From the NCBI GenBank assembly GCA_964229355.1, contig CAXRDE010000005.1:186001-250000 (forward strand): a stretch of 64,000 nt of DNA, in the 5' to 3' direction. The translations under genes and the position numbers were made by a program. Shown piece by piece: positions 42,469 through 49,543 of the stretch (positions within the stretch are counted from its first letter, which is position 1; each line of letters begins with the position of its first letter). The notes beneath the pieces are model-generated. The model was given only the letters and a program-made list of their open reading frames with translations, made no database searches and was not told the origin of the DNA. The DNA comes from CAXRDE01 sp964229355 (GTDB lineage: Bacteria; Cyanobacteriota; Sericytochromatia; UBA7694).

Positions 42469-42929
42469 TAAATCAATTCAGGCAGATCATCCGGCAAAGG
42501 ACGATCCCACTCAATGCGAATGGGTTGTTTTTCCGAGTTGATGGCCACAAAGGTAAAAACACCACTAATGGCCTTCTCACGGTTATCGTGGTCCCGCAAC
42601 TCCTTATACACATTGACCCGCACTTTCATACTGGTGCGACCCACCTCAATAACGCGAGCCACCAGTTCCACAATACACCCGGAAGGTATCGGGTTTTGAA
42701 AATCAATTTTATCTAAAGACACCGTTACCGTTTGCTGGCGGGAAAAACGAATGGACGCAATGGCTGCCACTTCATCCATCCATTGTAAAGCGGTACCGCC
42801 AAATAAGGTATCGTAATGATTGGTCACACTGGGAAAGACAATTTTAACCACCCGTGTGGTGGCGCTACGAATCCGCGCTTGAAAAACAGGATGTTCTTCT
42901 TTAGGGACAGGATTTTCAGATTTACACAT
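42468..42929 (-). CDS. Acyl-CoA thioesterase, hotdog fold (YciA-like)
   Basis: 153 residues with the family pattern VFPSVTNHYDTLFGGTALQWMDEVAAIASIRFSR, in which the N-H...GG-D segment is the active site, followed by VTVSLDKIDFQNPIPSGCIVELVARV and VFTFVAIN. Hydrolyses acyl-CoA to free acid and CoA. Start at 42929 within the end of the DUF962-like gene (8-base overlap), so it is in a four-gene minus-strand operon with the two TPR genes. Confidence 0.9.
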   Translation of the reverse strand: MCKSENPVPKEEHPVFQARIRSATTRVVKIVFPSVTNHYDTLFGGTALQWMDEVAAIASIRFSRQQTVTVSLDKIDFQNPIPSGCIVELVARVIEVGRTSMKVRVNVYKELRDHDNREKAISGVFTFVAINSEKQPIRIEWDRPLPDDLPELI

Positions 42930-43395
42930 GCTGCGCTTTGGCTTTCTTCAGGGTCTTCAATTGTTGAAGATCCCACACGGGTCCCGCCACAAACGACAAA
43001 GGATCTTCAGTAAAGGCCGGACGGTTTTTTTCGTATTTTCCGTGGCCGACAATATTGGTGGCCCATCCCAGTGCAAAGGCAGAGGCCGAGAACCACCAGG
43101 GCTTTGTATAGGGTTTGGTGAGCAACAATCCCAGCGCGCTGGCTAAAATAACGGGAATCCCCCAGCGATGTAAGGTGCGGTTGGTGGGCTCCTGATGGGT
43201 GGCATCATAAAAACGCACCGATTCTCGCCAACGGGCCTTAAAGCCCGGCTCCAAACGCGGGTTGTTTTCACGGTAGCTTTTCTCAAGAGCATAAAAGCCG
43301 TGGGCAAAGGTCAACAGACCTTCTTTCTTACGACCAGCCAGCACAAGCCCCATGCCAGCAACCACTTCTATGACACCGATTTTTTTTGTGTTCAT
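42922..43395 (-). CDS. DUF962/Mpo1-like membrane protein
   Basis: 157 residues. The pattern FYDATHQEPTNRTLHRWGIPVIL followed by two helices and GHGKYEKNRPAFTEDPLSFVAGPVWDL is like DUF962 (YGL010w/Mpo1), where the H-x-N-R-x-L-H and EKNRPAT motifs are conserved. Yeast Mpo1 is an iron-dependent dioxygenase acting on 2-hydroxy fatty acids in the ER; the bacterial function is open. The start ATG at 43395 has GGAGG upstream. A TGC-TACACT promoter lies at 43423-43431. It heads the operon with the thioesterase and TPR genes. Confidence 0.62.
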   Translation of the reverse strand: MNTKKIGVIEVVAGMGLVLAGRKKEGLLTFAHGFYALEKSYRENNPRLEPGFKARWRESVRFYDATHQEPTNRTLHRWGIPVILASALGLLLTKPYTKPWWFSASAFALGWATNIVGHGKYEKNRPAFTEDPLSFVAGPVWDLQQLKTLKKAKAQHV

Positions 43396-43422
43396 ACACC
43401 TAACCTCCACATATTTGTAAAC

Positions 43423-43431
43423 AGTGTAGCA
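43423..43431 (-). promoter_or_regulatory. Extended -10 promoter of the DUF962/thioesterase/TPR operon
   Basis: On the minus strand TGC plus TACACT (43428 down to 43423), with a start near 43416 and a 21-base leader carrying GGAGG. Confidence 0.6.
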
Positions 43432-43485
43432 CGGCTTAAAGATAGGGTTAGAAACGATAATCTAGAAACCTTGAATACCATAAGC

Positions 43486-43520
43486 AAAAAAGCACACCCA
43501 GTTAGGATAGGTGTGCTTTT
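43486..43520 (-). terminator. Intrinsic terminator of the pilin gene
   Basis: A 7-bp stem (GCACACC 43492-43498 with GGTGTGC 43510-43516) followed on the minus strand by T6. It lies about 45 bases after the pilin stop. A T4 on the plus strand is too short to matter. Confidence 0.85.
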
Positions 43521-43559
43521 GAAAATGCGAGTAGGAAAAACGCTAGTTATAGCGAAAAA

Positions 43560-44009
43560 TTAGCTGTTACCCAGTACAAAGTTTTGACCTTTGTCTTTGA
43601 TGTAATCATCAGCAGCTGTTGGCTCTTTACCGAAACCATAGATATAGTAGCGGGTAGCATTTACGAAATCATAGGCAACTGCACCGTCGGTAGCAGAACC
43701 ATCATCAATGAGAGAAGCCTGTGCTTTATCTACAGGATTGGTAAACTCTTTCCAATAACCATCTTGCCGCGCTTGAGATTCGGCATTTGCTACGGTATCA
43801 GGGTATTGACCACCCCAATCGACTGCGTAGGTTTCCAGAGCGGTCTGGAAGGTGTGCATGTTGGCTTTTACACTGGCAACTTTAGCGCGGTCTTGTGCAC
43901 CGATGAAGTTAGGAAGCGCGATAGCTACGAGAATACCGATAATAACGATTACAACCATTAATTCGATCAGGGTGAAACCGCCCTGTTGCTTTTTGAGAGA
44001 CTTAATCAT
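43560..44009 (-). CDS. Type IV pilin / type II secretion major pseudopilin-like protein
   Basis: 149 residues. The prepilin leader MIKSLKKQQGG is cut before F12; the mature start FTLIELMVVIVIIGILVAIALP has the conserved Glu5. The C-terminal domain has aromatic and Asp-rich segments (YAVDWGGQYPDT, TRYYIYGFG) but only few Cys, unlike classical PilA. It could be a pilin or a GspG-like pseudopilin; the latter shares the early ALETYAVDxGxYP pattern. AGAGG precedes the ATG by about 9 bases. The PilB-type ATPase at the end of the window may be a partner. Confidence 0.9.
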   Translation of the reverse strand: MIKSLKKQQGGFTLIELMVVIVIIGILVAIALPNFIGAQDRAKVASVKANMHTFQTALETYAVDWGGQYPDTVANAESQARQDGYWKEFTNPVDKAQASLIDDGSATDGAVAYDFVNATRYYIYGFGKEPTAADDYIKDKGQNFVLGNS

Positions 44010-44150
44010 ATTTTTTACCTCTGAATATTGAGTGGGTCACTGATTCTAAAAACGGATTTTAAAAATCGTGTCCTTTTAAAATCTACTAGTATATTCCCAG
44101 AATTTTTGGGGCTTAAACGTTTTTCAAAAAATTTTTTTAAAAAGTTTTCC

Positions 44151-44220
44151 AAAAAACTTCAAAACCTGCATCAAATTCGTTCATCAATGTAGCACAGAAA
44201 TTGAAATGCAGGTTGTGAAG
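44151..44220 (-). terminator. Long-loop inverted repeat and T-run ending rplM-rpsI
   Basis: CTTCA-a-AACCTGCAT (44157-44171) pairs with ATGCAGGTT-g-TGAAG (44206-44220): 14 of 15 positions with one A-G mismatch and a 34-base loop. On the minus strand T6 follows within 3 bases (complement of 44151-44156), and more A/T-rich hairpins lie beyond. The position 14 bases after rpsI fits a terminator; the large loop is unusual. Confidence 0.6.
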
Positions 44221-44233
44221 TTGAATACGTTTT

Positions 44234-44632
44234 TTAACGCTTAGAGAACTGGAAGCGCTTACGGGCTTTTTTCTGACCGTATTTTTTACGTTCTTTCATA
44301 CGCGGATCGCGGGTAAGATGACCTTCAGCCTTTAAGCGCTGACGGAAACCGGGATCAACTTGCAGAAGCGCCCGGGCAATACCGTGCTTAATGGCTCCCA
44401 CTTGACCGTGAATGCCGCCGCCGTTGACGTTGACGAAAACGTCGTAACTGCCTTCAAAGCCTAACAGCTTCAAAGGGGCTAACAGTTGAGCTTGCACGCG
44501 GGGGTTGCCGCCTACATAGCTTTTCCACTCACGGTTATTGATCATAATTTTGCCTTCTCCACCAGGAAGAAGTCGAACCCGTGCCACAGCAGTTTTGCGA
44601 CGGCCGGTTCCCCAGTAATATTCTTTACTCAT
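44234..44632 (-). CDS. rpsI: 30S ribosomal protein S9
   Basis: 132 residues, beginning YYWGTGRRKTAVARVRLLPG and ending RKKYGQKKARKRFQFSKR, the classic S9 ends. The C-terminal tail reaches the P-site tRNA. It lies 15 bases after rplM, the usual pairing. A possible ribosome site is AAGGAACCGG just before the ATG. Confidence 0.97.
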   Translation of the reverse strand: MSKEYYWGTGRRKTAVARVRLLPGGEGKIMINNREWKSYVGGNPRVQAQLLAPLKLLGFEGSYDVFVNVNGGGIHGQVGAIKHGIARALLQVDPGFRQRLKAEGHLTRDPRMKERKKYGQKKARKRFQFSKR

Positions 44633-44647
44633 ATATCCGGTTCCTTA

Positions 44648-45079
44648 TTAAATTGTTAAAGGCTGAGGCTGTTGGGCCTGATGCGGATGCTCGGCGCCCG
44701 CATAGATTTTCAGCTTCTTAATCTGTTGGTTTCCGAGACGGTTGTGCGGAAGCATACCTTTAATCGCTTTTTTAATAATACGATCGGGGTGCTTTTCTTG
44801 CATTTGTCGGAAAGTACGGGTCTTCAAGCCACCGGGGAAGCCAGTGTGATGACGGTACAGTTTCTGGTCGCGTTTTTTACCGCTAACCTGAATTTTTTCA
44901 GCGTTGATGACGACAACAAAATCTCCGGTGTCTACATGGGGTGTAAAGGTGGGACGATGCTTGCCGCGCAGGACACTGGCTACTTTAACAGCCAATTTAC
45001 CAAGGGTTTGACCCTCTGCATCAACAACAAACCAAGCTCTTTGAGCATCTTCTTTTTTTGCAGAATATGTTGTGTTCAT
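44648..45079 (-). CDS. rplM: 50S ribosomal protein L13
   Basis: 143 residues with the L13 signatures WFVVDAEGQTLGKLAVKVASVLRGKHRPTFTPHVD-type start, DFVVVINAEKI, YRHHTGFPGGLK and MLPHNRLG. An early assembly protein of the 50S subunit. The ATG at 45079 overlaps the stop of a 5-codon upstream frame (45076-45093). A hairpin (CACCTG/CAGGTG) lies just before GGAGGG in the leader, as might serve autoregulation. Confidence 0.97.
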   Translation of the reverse strand: MNTTYSAKKEDAQRAWFVVDAEGQTLGKLAVKVASVLRGKHRPTFTPHVDTGDFVVVINAEKIQVSGKKRDQKLYRHHTGFPGGLKTRTFRQMQEKHPDRIIKKAIKGMLPHNRLGNQQIKKLKIYAGAEHPHQAQQPQPLTI

Positions 45080-45093
45080 GGTATTCCATCCAT
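45076..45093 (-). CDS. Five-codon upstream reading frame coupled to rplM
   Basis: ATG GAT GGA ATA CCA TGA encodes MDGIP. Its TGA overlaps the rplM ATG as ATGA. GGAGGG lies about 15 bases before this ATG and about 29 before the rplM ATG, so ribosomes may load here and reinitiate at rplM. Such a short frame may also be chance. Confidence 0.3.
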   Translation of the reverse strand: MDGIP

Positions 45094-45266
45094 TGCGTAA
45101 TTATTGACCCTCCACCTGTTTTAGCAGGTGAATTCTCAGACACGACCTATGCTCACGGGAAAGCAGTTGCCGGTAACGTTAATGTCTGAAGGACCAGTCC
45201 GGCCCTATGATGAAAGATCTATTTATAGAAACGACTCTCAAGTCAACGTGTATTGTACACTAACTT

Positions 45267-45306
45267 AGATCGATTCGTGGAGGTTAAAGACAGAAAAAAT
45301 CGATCT
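45267..45306. repeat. Inverted repeat upstream of the rplM operon
   Basis: AGATCGATT (45267-45275) and AATCGATCT (45298-45306) with a 22-base spacer, next to a GTGTA-TTG-TACAC palindrome (45248-45260). It lies between the cytochrome gene end and the L13 leader. No T-run follows, so it could be an operator or a weak 3' end structure. Confidence 0.4.
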
Positions 45307-45311
45307 TAAAT

Positions 45312-45848
45312 TTATCTCATGTAGGCTTTAGAATAAGGCTTAGCATATTGCAGAAGCTTGATGCGGTTTTCCCAGCTTAGGGGCTGATAATCAGTAAAAC
45401 CAATGTGCTCCATGAGCTCAGGTGCAAAGGGTGGGGGCATCACCCCTTTTTCTAACATGGTATAAAACTCACCCGGCATCGCTTTTAAGAATTTTTCAAT
45501 TTCCTGCTGACTGGTAAAACTGACGGGCACGCCGTCTTGCATATACTGTTTCAGCTCGGCAATCTCCGCCAGAACGCGCTCCCGGGTTTCACCATCTAAA
45601 GTTTCCACGGGATGCTTTTCAAGGCGCTCAATCACCGTACCAATCGTGTGACGATTATGGCAAGGCATACAACTTCTTGAAAGAATAGGGCTTATCTCCT
45701 CGTAAGAAACCTGTTGTGTTGTGTGGTAAGCAGAAGCCTGAGCCTTATCGTCACCAGGGGTCCCAGAGTCCTTATTTTCACAACCCACGCTTCCCAGCAT
45801 AAAAGCGGCATACAAAAAATTTAAAAGGTAGCGTTTTTGCTTGAGCAC
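45312..45848 (-). CDS. Cytochrome c-type lipoprotein
   Basis: 178 residues. The lipobox GSVGC near residue 24 marks a lipoprotein. A heme motif CMPCH (in SRSCMPCHNRH, near residue 60) is followed at a distance by candidate axial Met residues in MLEKGVMPPPF, a common class of small monoheme c proteins. Located outside the inner membrane as an electron carrier. The start is GTG at 45848 with AGGAGG 8 bases upstream, under a TGC-TAGATT promoter. The redox partner is unknown; PuuD also carries heme c. Confidence 0.85.
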   Translation of the reverse strand: MLKQKRYLLNFLYAAFMLGSVGCENKDSGTPGDDKAQASAYHTTQQVSYEEISPILSRSCMPCHNRHTIGTVIERLEKHPVETLDGETRERVLAEIAELKQYMQDGVPVSFTSQQEIEKFLKAMPGEFYTMLEKGVMPPPFAPELMEHIGFTDYQPLSWENRIKLLQYAKPYSKAYMR

Positions 45849-45875
45849 GCGCGGGCCCTCCTTGCGTTTGCCTTG

Positions 45876-45884
45876 AATCTAGCA
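45876..45884 (-). promoter_or_regulatory. Extended -10 promoter of the cytochrome lipoprotein
   Basis: On the minus strand TGC plus TAGATT (45881 down to 45876), start near 45869, leader about 21 bases with AGGAGG. Confidence 0.5.
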
Positions 45885-46045
45885 TGGACACCCCCATCGT
45901 TGTCAAATACTCATCGCTTTTATTAAGTTATTTTTAAAAAATGATTTAGACCCGTCACTTCACAAGCCAACAAGCGGATAGGAAGACGTGTAAAGGCTTG
46001 TGTTTTCTTGCGTTTTTTAAATGTATATCATAGATTATTTCAAAT

Positions 46046-46074
46046 TTACATTCACTTTCCACTGCGCTTATGAT
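46046..46074 (+). promoter_or_regulatory. Promoter of the beta-propeller lipoprotein gene
   Basis: TTACAT (46046-46051), a 17-base spacer, then TATGAT (46069-46074). The start would be near 46081 with a 57-base leader that includes AAGGGA before the ATG at 46138. The rest of the 289-base gap (45849-46045) is A/T-rich with no gene seen. Confidence 0.5.
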
Positions 46075-46137
46075 GAATTTAAACGCAAGAAGCCGCGATA
46101 CACTCGCCCGCACGATATTCAGAAGGGACCCTAATCA

Positions 46138-48126
46138 ATGAGCATACAAAAACATAAATGGCTGGTACCCGCCAGTTTAACCCTGAGCTTAATTGCCTGT
46201 ACACCCACTCCTCAAGCCCCCACTCAGCCCGGAAGTTCTAGTACCCCAAACGCACAGGTAAGTTCACCACCAGCTGCAAGCCAAACCGCTAACCCAACCC
46301 CTTCGGCAGGGACACCCATTACTGACCTTGTTACCACACCGACGACAGACGCCTCGGTCGGGCCGACTATCATTGGGGGCTCTGGATGTTCACCCCTCGT
46401 GAATTTAAACGGTGCCCAACGCGTTAGTGCGGGTTCCAGCAGTAGCTTACAAACCCTGGAAAGTGACAACGAAACCAACGTGGTAAAGGGTTACCTACGC
46501 CTGACTTCTACCTTATCCTGCAGCACCGATGTCAAAAGTGTTCAATACATGTACCGTCTGGTACCCAGCGGAGAGTATTTGCTAATCGGGGGCATACAAC
46601 AACCTGACAATAGCTATGCTTTTGAACTGAACACCCCTGCCTTATTGATCGACGGCAATTACGAGCTGGTCACCAAAGCCACGCTCAATGATGGCAATAT
46701 CGTCCTCAGCAGTCCGTTACGTATCACCGTTGACAACGTTGAATCCACCAGCAGCTCTGGTGGTGGCGGCGGAGGCGGCGGTGGTAGCACTGGCGGCGGC
46801 GACACCGGAGGCGGTGATACGGGTGGTGGCAACACCGGGGGCGGCACCGGTAATGTAAACTTTGCCGTAGATACATCCTTTAGTATCCCGGCGGGCACCA
46901 CCCGTTGGACCCTTGACGTCGGCAAGCAGGTTTCATCAACTCCTCTTGTGGACGAAGACGGTAACTCATTTTTTGCGGCGGACAATAAGTTTTTCATCTA
47001 CGATAAAAACGGCGTCAAAACTGCTGAAATTGCTCTGGATTCAGAAGTGACAGCACCCGCAGCCCGATACGGCGACTTCGTTTACTTTGGAAACGCCAAT
47101 GGCGAATTGGTCAAGGTAAATACCGCCAACCCGTCTGCCGGGGCTGAGAAATTTACGCTCTCCGCTACTGGCTCTAATGCGCGCCTGGAGTATAATGCAC
47201 CCGCCATTGATTGTAATGGTAATGTTTATATCCAAACCCGCGACCGTAAGCTCTACAAGTTTGATCAAGGCACCAACAGTGTTGTACAACAGCCGTTAAT
47301 TACGGTGCCACAACCCAACTTCACCAATGGAGAAACCACAACGGCACGCTACGCCTCTCCCGTTGTTGATACGGTCAACAATCGGGTGTTTACCGGCTCT
47401 CAAAACGGCGTTCGCATTGCCAGCTTAGACGGAAGCAATCCGCGTAGCTTTATTCCCACCCAAACCACCACGGCACAGTGTCAGAGTCTCTCTTCTTCTT
47501 GCACGGCCCCCAATGCCCAACCCATTGACCAGGCCATCAATTCACCGCTGGCCGTAGATGCCGAAGGCAAAGCCTATGTAGTCTCCGAAACAGGCACGCT
47601 GTTCAAATTTGACCCGGCGGCCAACCCACCCACTCAAGAATGGGGCATTTTTGTAGGAGATGGTGATGGAGCACCCGTCATTGGCTCAGATGGCACCGTT
47701 TATGTCGCCTCAGAAAACGGTATCCTCAAAGCGCTAGACCCCACCAATGGGAATACCCGCTTTGAAATTGGCCTGGGCAACGTGGTAGAGTTTTCCTCAC
47801 CTGCCATCGGTAAAGGTACCAATGGAGAAGACGTCATCTATGTGGGAACAGAGGGCGGTTTACTTTATAGTTTCAACGGCACCAATGCAACAACGCCAGG
47901 CTCACAGCGCTTTGTTAAAGATTTAGGTGCTCCGATCCGGAGCGACATTACAATTTCGCCAGACGGCACCGTTTACACCGGCACCTTAGACGGACGCATG
48001 TTTACGCTATTTGGAGACAGCGTCGGTTTAGCAAACAGTCCCTGGCCCAAAGCCCAGGGTGATCTCAATGGTACCGGACAGGTAAGAACACTCCAAAACG
48101 GAACCTACGCATCTTCCTGCTCATAA
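46138..48126 (+). CDS. PQQ-like beta-propeller lipoprotein
   Basis: 662 residues. Lipobox LIAC near residue 20, then a Pro/Thr/Ser-rich stretch, an Ig-like region (about 85-200), a poly-Gly hinge (~208-238) and a seven- or eight-bladed beta-propeller of PQQ/pyrrolo-quinoline-type repeats: repeated phrases such as STPLVDEDGNSFFAAD, APAIDCNGNVYIQT, SPLAVDAEGKAYVVSE, APVIGSDGTVYVASENG and SPAIGKGTNGEDVIYVG. It should be an envelope protein binding partners; the enzyme-type PQQ ligands are not evident. The start has AAGGGA upstream. It is followed without gap by menC. Confidence 0.85.
   Translation: MSIQKHKWLVPASLTLSLIACTPTPQAPTQPGSSSTPNAQVSSPPAASQTANPTPSAGTPITDLVTTPTTDASVGPTIIGGSGCSPLVNLNGAQRVSAGSSSSLQTLESDNETNVVKGYLRLTSTLSCSTDVKSVQYMYRLVPSGEYLLIGGIQQPDNSYAFELNTPALLIDGNYELVTKATLNDGNIVLSSPLRITVDNVESTSSSGGGGGGGGGSTGGGDTGGGDTGGGNTGGGTGNVNFAVDTSFSIPAGTTRWTLDVGKQVSSTPLVDEDGNSFFAADNKFFIYDKNGVKTAEIALDSEVTAPAARYGDFVYFGNANGELVKVNTANPSAGAEKFTLSATGSNARLEYNAPAIDCNGNVYIQTRDRKLYKFDQGTNSVVQQPLITVPQPNFTNGETTTARYASPVVDTVNNRVFTGSQNGVRIASLDGSNPRSFIPTQTTTAQCQSLSSSCTAPNAQPIDQAINSPLAVDAEGKAYVVSETGTLFKFDPAANPPTQEWGIFVGDGDGAPVIGSDGTVYVASENGILKALDPTNGNTRFEIGLGNVVEFSSPAIGKGTNGEDVIYVGTEGGLLYSFNGTNATTPGSQRFVKDLGAPIRSDITISPDGTVYTGTLDGRMFTLFGDSVGLANSPWPKAQGDLNGTGQVRTLQNGTYASSCS
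46759..46851 (+). repeat. Glycine-rich coding repeat
   Basis: A run of GGN codons encoding about 8 Gly, then repeats of the unit TGGGDTGGG with variants, forming a flexible hinge before the propeller. Codons within the repeat vary, so it is old rather than a recent expansion. Confidence 0.85.
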
Positions 48127-49128
48127 GTGTTGAAACCCGTTACCTTTGATATCTTTTTTTACGAGCGCCCTTACAAGCAACCTTTGTTGCTAAAGCAAGG
48201 GCGCTTTTTTGCAAGAGAAGGCTTTATACTCAAGGGAGTCAGCGACCAGGGGATTCATTATGCAGAAGTGGCCCCTTTTCCTGGACTGCAAAGTGAAACA
48301 CTTGAAGACTGTCTTGCCCAACTCAAGGCCCTTCAAGAAAAAAGAACCCCGACGCGTCTTTTTCCCGCGGTGGAGTGGGGACTGCATCAACTTACACAGA
48401 GGTTCAATGCACCTTTTCCCGGGACACCCTTACCCATCAACACCTTAATTAGCGGCATCTCTGAAACAAACACGTTTAAAGATGTCATTGCGCAACGTTA
48501 TAATACGGGGTACCGATGCTTCAAGATCAAAGTGGGACTGCTTCCCTCATCCCTTGAAATCGACCGGCTTACAGAACTCCTTGCACAATATCCAGACATT
48601 AAGCTTCGACTTGATGCCAATCAAAGCTGGAATTATCAAGACTTTTACCACTTTTCACAGATGCTTCAATCTTCTCGCATTGAATACTTTGAAGAACCTT
48701 TTCGTGAACCTTCAGAATATGCTAAGTTAACAACGCAGCAGTGGAAGCAGATCGCCCTGGACGAATCGTTGGTACATGAAAAAACCCATCATGCTCACCT
48801 CGCCTGCGCACGGGTGCTCAAACCGATGGTATTGGGCCCTCAGGCACTGAATAAGCACTTAAAACAAGCGCGAAAGCATCAGCAAACTGTGGTCTTCAGT
48901 GCCTGTTTTGAAAGCGCATGGGGCCTGAGTATCCTGGCGCGCGAAGCAATGCAACACGCGCCAGAAACCCCTTGTGGACTGGATACTAACCAGGCTTTTG
49001 ATAGGGATATCTGGGAGCCACCCTTAGAAATTCAGGGCGGAAAAATGCATTTCGAGCAAGGCTTTTTTACCGCCCAATCTCACCACCAGTTAAAATGGAA
49101 TACAACTTATATCAGGAAAATAGACTAA
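48127..49128 (+). CDS. menC: o-Succinylbenzoate synthase
   Basis: 333 residues of the enolase superfamily. Motifs in order: FKIKVG with the catalytic Lys, LRLDANQSW (Asp ligand), YFEEPFREP (Glu ligand), ALDESL (Asp ligand), VLKPMVLG (second Lys) and VVFSACFESAWGL. It dehydrates SHCHC to o-succinylbenzoate in menaquinone synthesis. The closest general alternative is another member such as dipeptide epimerase, but the motif set and menB in the window favour MenC. The start is GTG directly after the TAA of the lipoprotein gene, an odd coupling of unrelated functions. Confidence 0.87.
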   Translation: MLKPVTFDIFFYERPYKQPLLLKQGRFFAREGFILKGVSDQGIHYAEVAPFPGLQSETLEDCLAQLKALQEKRTPTRLFPAVEWGLHQLTQRFNAPFPGTPLPINTLISGISETNTFKDVIAQRYNTGYRCFKIKVGLLPSSLEIDRLTELLAQYPDIKLRLDANQSWNYQDFYHFSQMLQSSRIEYFEEPFREPSEYAKLTTQQWKQIALDESLVHEKTHHAHLACARVLKPMVLGPQALNKHLKQARKHQQTVVFSACFESAWGLSILAREAMQHAPETPCGLDTNQAFDRDIWEPPLEIQGGKMHFEQGFFTAQSHHQLKWNTTYIRKID

Positions 49129-49536
49129 ATGCTGAATGAAAATATTCTTTTACACTTCTTTCAAGAGCAAATTGACCTGCAAGAACTACAAGATGCTTTA
49201 GATGAAGAATTTTATCGGGACGAAGAAGAGGAAGAGAGTAGTTATCACTATACCTTTCAAGATATGGACTCCGTCCACACTTTGGAACCCACCGATTTAG
49301 TGGTTTTCTGTGATGCCGCCATTGAGGGTGAAATGCGTTCCGAGAGCCTTTCCTTAATCGCAGAATGTCTGCTGCACGCAGAAAAACTGACGTGGGATGA
49401 CGAGATCATTTCTGACGTTTGCCATTATTGGCTAGAAGGCGCTGAAACCGATTACCCGCTGGACGACCCGCAAAGTTTAAAAACATTTAAGCGCTGGCTC
49501 AAAGGTGAAGAGGCCATGCCAGAAGCAATTGCTTAA
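49129..49536 (+). CDS. Hypothetical acidic protein, 135 aa
   Basis: Unrecognised. Strongly acidic, with EEFYRDEEEEESS near residue 30, mainly helical, no membrane segment. The ATG follows the menC stop with no gap (TAAATG), so it is co-translated with menC. No ligand motif is visible. Confidence 0.7.
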   Translation: MLNENILLHFFQEQIDLQELQDALDEEFYRDEEEEESSYHYTFQDMDSVHTLEPTDLVVFCDAAIEGEMRSESLSLIAECLLHAEKLTWDDEIISDVCHYWLEGAETDYPLDDPQSLKTFKRWLKGEEAMPEAIA

Positions 49537-49543
49537 AACAGCG

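Noticed and set aside
46759..46851. Glycine-codon repeat as a CRISPR-like array
   Set aside because: It is in frame within a lipoprotein, has no unique spacers, and encodes a Gly/Thr/Asp hinge.
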